A DNA stretch of 13,960 bases, from the NCBI GenBank assembly GCA_964594775.1, contig CAZQNO010000067.1, positions 1-13,960 on the forward strand. The letters are read 5' to 3'. Source of the stretch: CAYFVU01 sp964594775 (lineage in GTDB: Bacteria; Spirochaetota; Spirochaetia; DSM-16054; Sediminispirochaetaceae). Position 1 is the first letter of the stretch. The number at the start of each line of letters is the position of its first letter. The translations under genes and the position numbers were made by a program. Shown in pieces: positions 1-6,943 of the stretch. The notes under the pieces were generated by a model. That model made no database searches. It worked only from the letters and a program-made list of their open reading frames with translations, and was not told the origin of the DNA.

Positions 1-307
1 TCGCTCTCAGCGAGTATCTATTGCCTATCCCGCATGATTTGAACCACTATGTAAAGCTTGCCTCAACTTCCGACTGGTCCTGTTTACTGATGGTTTTTCT
101 CCGTTACGCGAGCGTGGCACGTATGTCAGCATAATGATCGGCTGCTTCTAAGCCAATAATCAATACCTCTAAATGAAAATAGATTGCGCGAAACTTTAAC
201 GCTCTCTCTTTGCTCTTTCTTTAGAGTTTTTGATAATAATGTATATCTCCGCGTTGGTGATAAGGGTAATTATAAGGGCTCAGGGCCTTCTCGTTTTTAT
301 CTACCCG
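1..307. other. AT-rich left flank, no supported gene
   Basis: I find no gene here that I can defend. Plus-strand frame 3 is open from the window edge to a TAA at about 132-134 (about 43 codons), but I recognise no family in the translation and it is too short to judge; it could be the 3' end of a gene outside the window. Positions 135-307 have stops in all frames and are AT-rich. The glycosidase gene ends at 308 on the minus strand. Downstream of it, around 265-290, only a short, weak inverted repeat is visible, so no terminator is called. Confidence 0.5.
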
Positions 308-1453
308 CTATTTTTTTAATTTTTCTAGGTTCTTAAGCACAATTGGGCGCAGTTTAGACGTAAGCCTGCGCGCAAAAACGTTGCGGGCCGGTTTCATTCT
401 CAGGCTTTCAAAAAAAAGCCCCGAGTCCTGATGATAGGAGAACCTGGAATCAACAAGTTTAAAATAGTAGGCCTCAGTAATCGGCAGCTGTTCTATGGCA
501 TCGATATAATCTTCCATTCTCTCTGCCTGATAGTGTGGACTGGTATTTTCAAACTCAGAATTGGGGCCGCCGAATTCTGAAACAAGAACCTCTTTGCCTG
601 CGGGCAGCACAGAAAGATATTCCGGCCAGTTTTCCGGATCATCATATAAATGAATATCAATAATATCATACTCCGCATCCTGAAGTACCCTTTCAACATT
701 CTCTCCGATTCCCTTGCTGTCATAGTTTGCTTTAAGTTTATCAATCCGTTTTTTTAGATATTCAACAGTCGCTCCGTTCGCGAGTTCAATGCCGGAAAAA
801 TCAGGATAGCTGTTGTTTGAAGCAAAATATTCCACTAGTGGGTATGTCCGGGTCAAACCGCCCAGTACAACTTTTGTCTCCGGAGACAGTCTTTGAACTG
901 CATCATACAGAATATTGGTATAGATGATAAATTTCTCAACAGAGTCCTGAGAAGTATAGGCTGTACCGTCTTCGGTTCCTGCTTCCCACTCATTTCCAAA
1001 TTGAATTTTATCAATATTTTCATAACGGGTTAATAATGCTTCAATAAAAGTCTCAAGGGCATCCTCGTCGAAAAAAAACGCACCATCCTCTCCGGTACCG
1101 GTGAGGGCCCAGTGGGGACAAACACTGTGTATAGTCAGAAAAACTGAGATAGTATTGGCCGCGGCAGCATCCATTCGATAATCCATCGGAGCCCAATAGA
1201 ACTCACCCTCTGATGGTTCCCTGTTCCTCCAGTCAACGGCTATTCTTATTCTATCGATAGCCAGCTTTTTCAACTCTGTTGTGGTGAAGTGTATCTGTTC
1301 CGGGTTAGCAAAAGGGGGAAAGGAGATGCCGGCGGTAATATCAGTTTCTCCGTACACGGAACGGGAGCCGTCTAAAATCAGTTCCGCTTCACCGCTTGAA
1401 AATACGGGAAAAGCAGTAATTAATAAAAAGAGTAATCTCATCAATCTGTTCAC
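308..1453 (-). CDS. Secreted glycoside hydrolase-like TIM-barrel protein (clan GH-A type)
   Basis: The predicted product has 381 residues. I chose the GTG at 1453 because AGAGG (1463-1467) lies 9 nt upstream and the protein then starts with a short basic stretch (NRLMR) and a hydrophobic run ending FPVFSS, a typical signal peptide. ATGs at 1489 and 1441 are alternatives; a further ATG at 1723 would put a non-secreted, Fic-antisense stretch in front and is unlikely. Clan GH-A hallmarks are visible: an Asn-Glu pair in IQFGNEWEAG (N154-E155), the expected acid/base, and a Glu in EVLVSEFGGP (E293), the expected nucleophile, with strand-like DIIDIHLYDD between them. These fit retaining glycosidases of the GH5/39/42 type acting on an extracellular or periplasmic glycan; family and substrate cannot be told. 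Length is normal for a single catalytic domain. Composition is much more AT-rich than the operon, which hints at separate acquisition. No other sugar gene lies nearby. Confidence 0.75.
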   Translation of the reverse strand: MNRLMRLLFLLITAFPVFSSGEAELILDGSRSVYGETDITAGISFPPFANPEQIHFTTTELKKLAIDRIRIAVDWRNREPSEGEFYWAPMDYRMDAAAANTISVFLTIHSVCPHWALTGTGEDGAFFFDEDALETFIEALLTRYENIDKIQFGNEWEAGTEDGTAYTSQDSVEKFIIYTNILYDAVQRLSPETKVVLGGLTRTYPLVEYFASNNSYPDFSGIELANGATVEYLKKRIDKLKANYDSKGIGENVERVLQDAEYDIIDIHLYDDPENWPEYLSVLPAGKEVLVSEFGGPNSEFENTSPHYQAERMEDYIDAIEQLPITEAYYFKLVDSRFSYHQDSGLFFESLRMKPARNVFARRLTSKLRPIVLKNLEKLKK

Positions 1454-1462
1454 AAACTTCTT

Positions 1463-1467
1463 CCTCT
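1463..1467 (-). promoter_or_regulatory. Shine-Dalgarno site deciding the glycosidase GTG start
   Basis: The minus strand reads AGAGG nine bases before the GTG at 1453. The ATG candidates at 1489 and 1441 lack a similar motif at usual spacing. This is the main reason for choosing the GTG start. Confidence 0.4.
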
Positions 1468-1585
1468 TTAACGGCTCAGCAACGGCCATATGTGTAGTGT
1501 AAAAGAAAATCACCGCCTCTGGGAATGGGTAAAAAAAGAGTTTGCTGCACTTGTTGATACAATCATCAGCTGATACAGCTTTTGC

Positions 1586-2025
1586 GGTCTCATAACGTTT
1601 GACAGAAAGGTGCATGGGGAGCTTGACCCGGTGGTCGCTGCCGCCTGCCTCGCCTTCGGTTTCGTGTACATCCATCCTTTCGAAGACGGCAACGGACGGA
1701 TTCACCGCTATCTCATCCACCACGTCTTGGCACAGGCAGGGTACAACCCGCCGGGCTTAGTCTTTCCCGTTTCCGCGATCATACTCGATCGCATAGAAGA
1801 ATACAGAGAGATCCTTCAGCAGTACTCTCACAAGCTGCTTCCTCTCATCGACTGGGAGTGGAGTCTATGGTTGATATGCCGAATGCAACCATCCATCTGC
1901 TTTTCAGATTTCTCAGGCAAAACGACGGTACCCTCTCAAGACGGGCGAGAGAGAAGGAGTTTGCAGAGTTGCAGGAGGACAAGGCCGAGAGGATAGAAGA
2001 GGTGTATAGAAAAACCATAGGATAA
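1586..2025 (+). pseudogene. Fic-domain protein remnant (N-terminally truncated, internal deletion with frameshift)
   Basis: The frame beginning GLITFDRKVHGELDPVVAAA at 1586 matches the core of Fic (AMPylase/deAMPylase-type) proteins. It carries the active-site motif HPFEDGNGRIHR (codons 1673-1708), with the catalytic His at 1673, and continues through the usual post-motif segment to about LLPLIDWEW at 1855. The family-like sequence then stops, and the conserved C-terminal segment appears in another frame: MVDMPNATIHLLFRFLRQND at 1867-1926, continuing RRAREKEF to a TAA at 2023-2025. Intact relatives, as I recall them, have roughly 60-70 residues between these blocks, so an internal deletion with a frame change fits. 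The N-terminal half is also missing: a TGA sits in frame at 1571 and upstream codons show no Fic similarity. A short product from the GTG at 1610 is formally possible but would lack most of the fold. It faces the operon tail to tail and is GC-rich like the operon. Confidence 0.75.
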
Positions 2026-2206
2026 GTGGATGAGCGTGCCCCTCTTTTTGGAGCCCCACCTGCAGTACTATTCGACAAATATCAGCCCTCCGGAAATCGA
2101 AGAGTCTGGATACACCGTCATTTCCCATGCCCCCGCAGCTCTTCACTGCCGAAGAGCTGCAGTGTATCTTTTGTACGGTAAATTCCTAAGTGTTTTTCAG
2201 CGGGCC
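2026..2206. other. Intergenic region between the Fic remnant and the operon end
   Basis: About 180 bases separate the convergent Fic remnant and the rubrerythrin-like gene. Short open frames run through it but none resembles a known protein or has a good ribosome binding site. The one clear structure is the inverted repeat at 2135-2160. Confidence 0.5.
2135..2160. repeat. Perfect 10-bp inverted repeat, possible transcript-end hairpin
   Basis: GCAGCTCTTC is followed by a 6-base loop and then its exact reverse complement GAAGAGCTGC. It lies 47 bases beyond the stop of the last operon gene and between convergent transcription units, where a terminator is expected. Neither strand has a proper U-tract after the stem: the plus strand continues AGTGTATCTTTT and the minus strand runs into G-rich sequence. 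A canonical intrinsic terminator is therefore doubtful; a stabilising 3' hairpin or a protein site are alternatives. Confidence 0.45.
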
Positions 2207-2662
2207 CTAATTATCCGGCTGCACCTGCTCGTCGTAGAGCTTTTGGAAGAAATTCTTGTGCTGCGTTTCTTCGCCGGCGAGGTACTCGAAGGTCTTCCGC
2301 AGTTCTGCGTCTTCGGTCTTAGAGAGGAGCTCGGTGTACAGCGCGTAGGAGCGGTCCTCCCGCTTCATCGCGGTAATGAGGATCTGCTGGAGGCTCATCT
2401 CGGCGGCGGGGGGCGCCTCGACGAGATAGGAATCCTCTTCGAACCACTCGGCCTTCCGTTCTTTTAATTCGCCCGGCGGCTTCTTTTTCACAGAGTGCAG
2501 GAGTTTGACGTGGCTCTCCTCCATCCGGCGGATCTCTCTGAGCATCTCTTTCTGGGCGGCGAAATGGACGCCTTCCTCCAGTTCTTTGTAGAAGCGGACC
2601 GCCTCGTGTTCTCTCTCTATGGCGAAATCGATGATTTCCGTGTAACCGGTCTCAGCCATCAT
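2207..2662 (-). CDS. Rubrerythrin-like ferritin-superfamily di-iron protein
   Basis: This 151-residue protein has the four-helix di-iron layout of the ferritin/rubrerythrin superfamily. Helix 1 carries EREHEAVRFY (from E16), helix 2 has the ExxH in EESHVKLL (E48/H51), helix 3 has KREDRSYALY (E102) and helix 4 has the ExxH in EETQHKNFF (E132/H135). No rubredoxin Cys4 domain follows, so it is the short, erythrin-only type. Such proteins reduce hydrogen peroxide or handle iron in anaerobes. Its first ATG overlaps the stop of the flavoprotein gene by 4 bases (ATGA). A second ATG at 2659 is better spaced from the GGAGG (6 nt against 3) and may be the true start, giving 150 residues. As the last gene of the redox operon it probably protects the Fe-S-rich complex from oxidants; that role is inferred from position. 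The electron donor is unknown. Confidence 0.85.
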   Translation of the reverse strand: MMAETGYTEIIDFAIEREHEAVRFYKELEEGVHFAAQKEMLREIRRMEESHVKLLHSVKKKPPGELKERKAEWFEEDSYLVEAPPAAEMSLQQILITAMKREDRSYALYTELLSKTEDAELRKTFEYLAGEETQHKNFFQKLYDEQVQPDN

Positions 2663-4446
2663 TTTCCTCCCTTGCGGATAAATCGGTCGATGCCCCGGGC
2701 CGCCCGGTGACCGTCGGCGACGGCGCTTATCGCGTCTTTTGGGGCGTTTGAGATGTCGCCGCCGGCGAAGATCTTGGGGTCTCCCGTTTCTCCGTGGACC
2801 CCTGTCTGGAGTTTGTAGCGGACGATGCCGACGGACTCGAAGTAGGCTTCGGGAAGGAAGCGGAAATCGGTGCCCTGGCCGATCGCCGGGACGATGGTGT
2901 CGAACTCGTCTATGTGGATCTTGTCCTCCTGGAGGACCGGTTTTGGACGCTTGCCTGGGCCCTGGTCGACCATCTCTGCCTCTCCCCAGACGAAGGCCGC
3001 CGGTTCCTCTCCTCTTCCTTCCACGCGGACGGGGACGGCCTGGGTGATAAAGCGGACGCCCTCTTCTTTCGCCTCGTCGATCTCCTCCTGGTCGGCGGGC
3101 ATGTCGACTTCCCGGCGGCGGTAGAGGATGGTTACCTCGCAGCCGAAGCGCCGTGCCGAACGGGCGGCGTCCATGGCCACGTTTCCCCCGCCGATGACCG
3201 CCACACTCTTGCGGAGGTCCGGGGTCTTTCCCTCGGTAATCTCTTCGAGGATCTGTACACCGGAAATGACCCGCCGGTGCTCCTCTCCTTCGATTCCCAT
3301 GCGGTAGGGATCGGGCAGACCGGTGGAGAAGAAAACGGCCTCGCAGTCTCTGTAGAGCTCGTCGAAGCCGACAGCACCGTCCGGGCCGACGGGAGTATTG
3401 AAACGGATCTCCACACCGAGGGAGGCTATGGTTTCGATGTCCCTGTCCAGCTTGTCGTAGGGAAGGCGGTATTCGGGGATGCCGTAGCGGAGCATTCCTC
3501 CGCCGCGGGACTTGGCCTCGAATACGGTGACCTTGTAGCCCATCAGCCGCAGATAGTAGGCCGCGGTGAGGCCTCCCGGTCCGGCGCCGATGACGGCGAC
3601 CCGTTCGCTGCGTTCGGGCTCGGCGCTTTCGGCGAGGGCTTGATAGTCCTGATCTCCCGCCATGTCGCAGAGATAGCGCTTGAGCCAGCGTATGGCGATC
3701 GGTTCGCCGTTGTGTCCGAGGGCGCAGACGGTCTCGCAGCGGTGGGTGCAGACCCGGCCGCAGGAGGCGGGAAAGGGGTTGGTCTCATACATCAAAGCCA
3801 GGCCGCCTTTGATGTTGGTTTCCCGGACCGCCCGGATGTAGCCGGGAATGTCCATGTGAGCCGGACAGGTGGCGGTGCAGAGGCCGCACTCCACGCAGCG
3901 GTCGGCTTCGCGGCGCGCCTCCTCGGCGGAGTAGCCGTGGATCATTTCGAGAAAGGAGCCGATCCGCTCGTCGGGCTGCATATGCCGCATCTCCACCCTC
4001 CGGGGATCTAAGAGACGGTAGTCCTCGGGTCGCGAGTAACCGTGCTCGTATTCGTCCCACCACTTATTCTCCGCCCCGGCAACGAAGCGGAAGACCTCCG
4101 GGTCCGAATCTATCCACACGTATTCGTTGCTCATCGTGAGAGAGCTGGTGGTGCAGATGTCGACGCAGAGGGCGCACCAGCAGCAGCGGCCGTAGTCTAT
4201 TTTGGGCCGCAGCCCGCTGTCCTCGAAGCTCGTCTCGATGTCCTCCACCGGCACCATGTCGATAGCGGCGTTTTGGCAGATCGATTCGCAGGTCCCGCAG
4301 CCGATGCAGGCGTCCATGTCGTTGCGGTGGAAGCCGCGGTATCTCGGCGCTCCGGGACGCTCGCGGACAGGGTCTTTAATCGTATACGGTCTGTCGGCGG
4401 TCCGTTTCCACACGGAAAAGGGCGACAGTATATCCTTGAGACTCAT
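2659..4446 (-). CDS. NuoI/MbxN-like ferredoxin fused to NfnB/GltD-type NAD(P)H-binding flavoprotein
   Basis: This 595-residue protein has three visible parts. Residues about 1-125 resemble NuoI/MbhN polyferredoxin, with two 4Fe-4S motifs (C47/50/53/57 and C88/91/94/98); this is the subunit that wires electrons to the NuoB-like cluster. Residues about 160-262 match the Fe-S domain of glutamate synthase small subunit, NfnB and SudA, with CVECGLCTATCP (C184-C194) and C229/233/237/241. Residues about 280-595 form the two-Rossmann flavoprotein: FAD site VIGAGPGG (287-292), NAD(P) site VIGGGNVAMDAARSARR (417-433), LYRRR (441-445), whose paired Arg suggests NADP(H), and the closing motif AGGDISNAPKDA. 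It starts 6 nt after the NuoD-like stop and overlaps the next gene by 4 bases. Likely role: passing electrons between NAD(P)(H) and the membrane complex. No glutamate synthase large subunit or NfnA partner is present, so glutamate synthesis and classical Nfn bifurcation are unlikely. Confidence 0.9.
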   Translation of the reverse strand: MSLKDILSPFSVWKRTADRPYTIKDPVRERPGAPRYRGFHRNDMDACIGCGTCESICQNAAIDMVPVEDIETSFEDSGLRPKIDYGRCCWCALCVDICTTSSLTMSNEYVWIDSDPEVFRFVAGAENKWWDEYEHGYSRPEDYRLLDPRRVEMRHMQPDERIGSFLEMIHGYSAEEARREADRCVECGLCTATCPAHMDIPGYIRAVRETNIKGGLALMYETNPFPASCGRVCTHRCETVCALGHNGEPIAIRWLKRYLCDMAGDQDYQALAESAEPERSERVAVIGAGPGGLTAAYYLRLMGYKVTVFEAKSRGGGMLRYGIPEYRLPYDKLDRDIETIASLGVEIRFNTPVGPDGAVGFDELYRDCEAVFFSTGLPDPYRMGIEGEEHRRVISGVQILEEITEGKTPDLRKSVAVIGGGNVAMDAARSARRFGCEVTILYRRREVDMPADQEEIDEAKEEGVRFITQAVPVRVEGRGEEPAAFVWGEAEMVDQGPGKRPKPVLQEDKIHIDEFDTIVPAIGQGTDFRFLPEAYFESVGIVRYKLQTGVHGETGDPKIFAGGDISNAPKDAISAVADGHRAARGIDRFIRKGGK

Positions 4447-4452
4447 AGGCGC

Positions 4453-5691
4453 TTACCTCTCGATCTCCGGGGGATAGGTGTGAAGGCTCATCATCAGACC
4501 GTACACATCGGCGATATTGCAGCCTTCGGCCAGTTTCTCCAGCAGGGCCATGGCGTGGGGGTAGCTCGGCCCGCGGACGTAGATGCGCCGCGGATATTCG
4601 CTGCCGTCGCTTACCGTGTAGTAGCCGTATTCGCCGCGGGTGCACTCGCCCCGCAGGTAGGTGGCCCCGGGGGAAATCTTCCAGTGAAGGACGTTGGGTA
4701 GGGGAGTGTGAACGGCCCCCTCTCTGGGCATGCGGTCGAGGATCTGCCGGATGAGGGAGATCGACTGCCGCATCTCCCGGTAGCGCACTTGCGCCCGCTC
4801 GTAGACGTCCGAGTCGCTGCCGGTGACCGCTTCGAAGTCAAGCTTGTCGTAGACGAGATAGGGCTGGTCTTTGCGGATGTCCCGCTGCAAGCCGGCGGCC
4901 CGGGCATTCGGTCCGGTAATCCCGTAGGGGTCTATCCATTCCGACGGAATGAAGCCAAGGCCCTTCGCCCGCTTCTTGAAGACGTAGTTGTCGAACATCA
5001 CCCGGCCGATGTCGGTCAGCACGTCCTCTACCTTTTTCATCACCGCCTCGACTTGCCCGGGAAAACCGTCGGGCAGGTCTCCTCGCAGCCCGCCGGGAAT
5101 GATGTACATGTGGTAGATCCGTCCGCCGGAGAGTTCTTCGAAGAGGTCGAGAATGTAGTCCCGGTGGGTCACCGCCCACTGTCCCAGAGTCCCCAGGCCG
5201 AAGGCCCCGCTCTGCCCCCCTATCCACTGGAGAAAACTTGCCAGCCGCGCCATTTCGAGGGTGAGGGCCCGTATCCAGTCCGCCTTTTCGGGAACTTCGA
5301 TGCCCGCCAGCTCCTCCACCGTGGCGGCGAAGAGATACTCGTTGAAATCCGGCTCCGGCACGCAGATCCTGCAGACGATGGGAAAGCACTGGATGTACTT
5401 TCTCCGTTCCATCAGCTTCTCGAAACCCCGGTGGAGATAGCCCACGTGGGTCTTGCACTCCACCACCTCGTCGCCGTTGATTAAAAGTTCGAGGGACATG
5501 TTGCCCGTGATGCCGGGATGCTGGGGCCCCTGCCAGATCTTGAGATACTTGCCGGAGGCCAGCTCGCTTTCGGAAAGTTTGGAATGCTCCGGGCTGCTTG
5601 TGAGCGGGCCGGAGCTCGAGCCCGATCCGCCGCCCGCCGGCGAAAAGGCACCCGCGGCGGGTTTTACCCCGCCCGTATCCTTATCCGTCAT
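4453..5691 (-). CDS. mbxL: NuoD/MbxL-like catalytic large subunit lacking a full Ni-Fe site
   Basis: The 412-residue protein belongs to the family of [NiFe]-hydrogenase large subunits and complex I 49-kDa subunit, with GPQHPGITGNMSLELLINGD and THVGYLHRGFEKLMERR near the N-terminus as in NuoD. The hydrogenase L1 position retains a CxxC in IVCRICVPEPDFNEY (C107/C110). The C-terminal L2 pair, normally DPCxxC in hydrogenases, is absent: the protein ends MSLHTYPPEIER, which aligns better with the complex I ending SLDxVxxEVDR. Two of four Ni ligands are therefore missing, as I recall for Mbx/Mbs, and H2 chemistry is unlikely. The first 45 or so residues are a Gly/Ser/Pro-rich tail with no family counterpart; a later start is possible, but the ATG at 5691 overlaps the NuoC-like stop as ATGA, supporting it. 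It sits between the NuoC-like and NuoI-like genes, as in mbx operons. Confidence 0.88.
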   Translation of the reverse strand: MTDKDTGGVKPAAGAFSPAGGGSGSSSGPLTSSPEHSKLSESELASGKYLKIWQGPQHPGITGNMSLELLINGDEVVECKTHVGYLHRGFEKLMERRKYIQCFPIVCRICVPEPDFNEYLFAATVEELAGIEVPEKADWIRALTLEMARLASFLQWIGGQSGAFGLGTLGQWAVTHRDYILDLFEELSGGRIYHMYIIPGGLRGDLPDGFPGQVEAVMKKVEDVLTDIGRVMFDNYVFKKRAKGLGFIPSEWIDPYGITGPNARAAGLQRDIRKDQPYLVYDKLDFEAVTGSDSDVYERAQVRYREMRQSISLIRQILDRMPREGAVHTPLPNVLHWKISPGATYLRGECTRGEYGYYTVSDGSEYPRRIYVRGPSYPHAMALLEKLAEGCNIADVYGLMMSLHTYPPEIER

Positions 5692-6239
5692 GAGGTCCCC
5701 TCCTCCGGGTAGAGTTTCTTCCGCATGTGCTCGGCCGGATCATGCGTTTCCCTGCCGGGCCGGGGGAAGTAGGTCTCCTCTGAGTATTTCTTCGAGTCGA
5801 AGTCCCGTCTCATCGGCGGCATATCCTCCCAGCCCTCTAAGGCGAAGTTTTCGTAGAGACGGGGGCTTCCGGGAAAGACGATGCCGAACATCTCCCGCAG
5901 TTCCCGCTGGTAGGTCGCCGCCTGAGCCCAGAGATCGTGGATGGAATCCATCTCCGCCTCTTCCCGCGGGAGGTAGACCTGGACGCCGAGGTCGCCGTGC
6001 AGCGGGTAATTGTGCAGCAGGTAGAGCAGCTGAAAGCGCCCTTCCTCTATGTAGTCCACGGCGGTGAGGAAAACCAGGTGGGTAAATCCTCTTCGGTCTC
6101 TCAATTCGAAAAGGAGGTCTCTCAGCTGTTCGGCCGGAACGGTGAGGAAGGCGAGCTTGTTCCTGCCCTTTCGCAGCTGCGCCTCCGTGCAGTTGTAGTG
6201 TTTCGGTAGGGTGTCCAATACCCTTTGCAGTTCCTCCAA
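5688..6239 (-). CDS. mbxK: NuoC/MbxK-like 30-kDa-type subunit
   Basis: This 183-residue soluble subunit matches the NuoC / 30-kDa family. The signature appears as AATYQRELREMFGIVFPG, followed by ENFALEGWEDMPPMRRDFD. It structurally supports the catalytic NuoD-like subunit in the peripheral arm and carries no cofactor motif. Translation begins at a TTG (6239), preceded by AAAGGAG with 6-base spacing; no ATG upstream fits. It starts 11 bases after the NuoB-like stop, and its stop overlaps the NuoD-like start by 4 bases, so the two are translationally coupled. Separate C and D genes, as here, fit Mbh/Mbx rather than the CD fusions of some complex I operons. Confidence 0.9.
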   Translation of the reverse strand: MEELQRVLDTLPKHYNCTEAQLRKGRNKLAFLTVPAEQLRDLLFELRDRRGFTHLVFLTAVDYIEEGRFQLLYLLHNYPLHGDLGVQVYLPREEAEMDSIHDLWAQAATYQRELREMFGIVFPGSPRLYENFALEGWEDMPPMRRDFDSKKYSEETYFPRPGRETHDPAEHMRKKLYPEEGTS

Positions 6240-6250
6240 TGCGCGCTCCT

Positions 6251-6928
6251 TTACCAGTTGTAATCCGGCATGTTCCAGTCCTTAATAACCTTCTTCTGAT
6301 TCGCCTTGTAGTCGTCGAAGTGCTCGGCGTAGTCGTTCGCCTTTTCTCCCTTCCCCGCCTTGATGATTCGCTTGAGCTCCTCGAAACCGGCCAGAATGGC
6401 TTCCGGGCGGGGCATGCAGCCGGTGACGTAGACATCCACGGGGATGTAGCGGTCTATCCGGTTGATCGTGTTGTAGCTGTCCCAGTACATCCCGCCGTTG
6501 ATGGTGCAGCTGCCGAGGGCTATCACCCACTTCGGGTTCTGCATTTGCTCGTAGCTGCGCACTATCCGTTTGAGCGTTTTCACCGAAGCGTAGCCGCCGA
6601 TGATGAAAACGGAGGAGTTGCGGGGCGAAGGCCTTCCCACGATGCCGAAGCGGGAGACGTCGAAGCGGCTGGTCATCAGCGGCCGCAGTTCGATGGCGCC
6701 GCAGCCGGTGCCGAAGCCCAGGACCCAGAGTGAGTTCGCCCGGGCCCAGTTGAGGAATTTCTCCACGATGCCGCGATAGGGCTTTTCCCCCTTCGGGCGG
6801 GCGCCGCAGAAGAGTTCGGTGTCCGTGGCAGGGGAGTCGCTGTAGACGGAGGCCGCGTCTCCGGCGGTCATCGCCTCTATGACATCCTGGATCTGCTCCT
6901 GCTGTTCCTGTTTTTCACGCTCGTTCAT
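6251..6928 (-). CDS. mbxJ: NuoB/MbxJ-like Fe-S small subunit with altered tandem-Cys motif
   Basis: This 225-residue protein is homologous to NuoB/PSST and to the [NiFe]-hydrogenase small subunit, which carry the proximal 4Fe-4S cluster (N2 in complex I). Visible blocks are GFGTGCGAIEL (C76), MTSRFDVSRFGIVGRPSPR, PKWVIALGSCTINGGMYWDS (C141) and PVDVYVTGCMPRPEAIL (C171). Complex I has two adjacent Cys at the first block (CCAxE) and hydrogenases have CxxC; here it is Cys-Gly, leaving three in-register Cys. An extra Cys at position 41 precedes the fold. The first 40 residues are a charged extension of uncertain role. The start at 6928 has GAGGAG 6 nt upstream. It lies between the NuoH-like and NuoC-like genes and should pass electrons between the NuoI-like module and the NuoD-like active site. 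Confidence 0.9.
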   Translation of the reverse strand: MNEREKQEQQEQIQDVIEAMTAGDAASVYSDSPATDTELFCGARPKGEKPYRGIVEKFLNWARANSLWVLGFGTGCGAIELRPLMTSRFDVSRFGIVGRPSPRNSSVFIIGGYASVKTLKRIVRSYEQMQNPKWVIALGSCTINGGMYWDSYNTINRIDRYIPVDVYVTGCMPRPEAILAGFEELKRIIKAGKGEKANDYAEHFDDYKANQKKVIKDWNMPDYNW

Positions 6929-6943
6929 CTCGTACTCCTCTCT

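Noticed and set aside
7..17. 11-base match TCAGCGAGTAT near the window start and again at 13950-13960
   Set aside because: It is too short to mean much, is not flush with the left end, and is not flanked by further similarity; treated as coincidence.
1490..1573. 27-codon frame upstream of the Fic remnant, in the same frame
   Set aside because: It ends at a TGA, overlaps the start region of the glycosidase, and shows no recognisable Fic or other similarity.
1454..1723. N-terminal extension of the glycosidase to the ATG at 1723
   Set aside because: The extension would overlap the Fic core on the other strand and bury the signal peptide about 90 residues inside the protein.
2794..4011. 405-codon plus-strand open frame, and similar long frames at 4708-5484, 7664-8407, 10097-10978 and 11365-12300
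   Set aside because: All lie antisense to well-supported conserved genes in GC-rich DNA, show no family motifs, and have compositions typical of shadow frames.
4453..6928. Energy-converting [NiFe]-hydrogenase (Mbh/Ech type)
   Set aside because: The C-terminal Ni-ligand CxxC is absent from the large subunit, the small subunit lacks the hydrogenase CxxC, and no maturation genes are present in the window.
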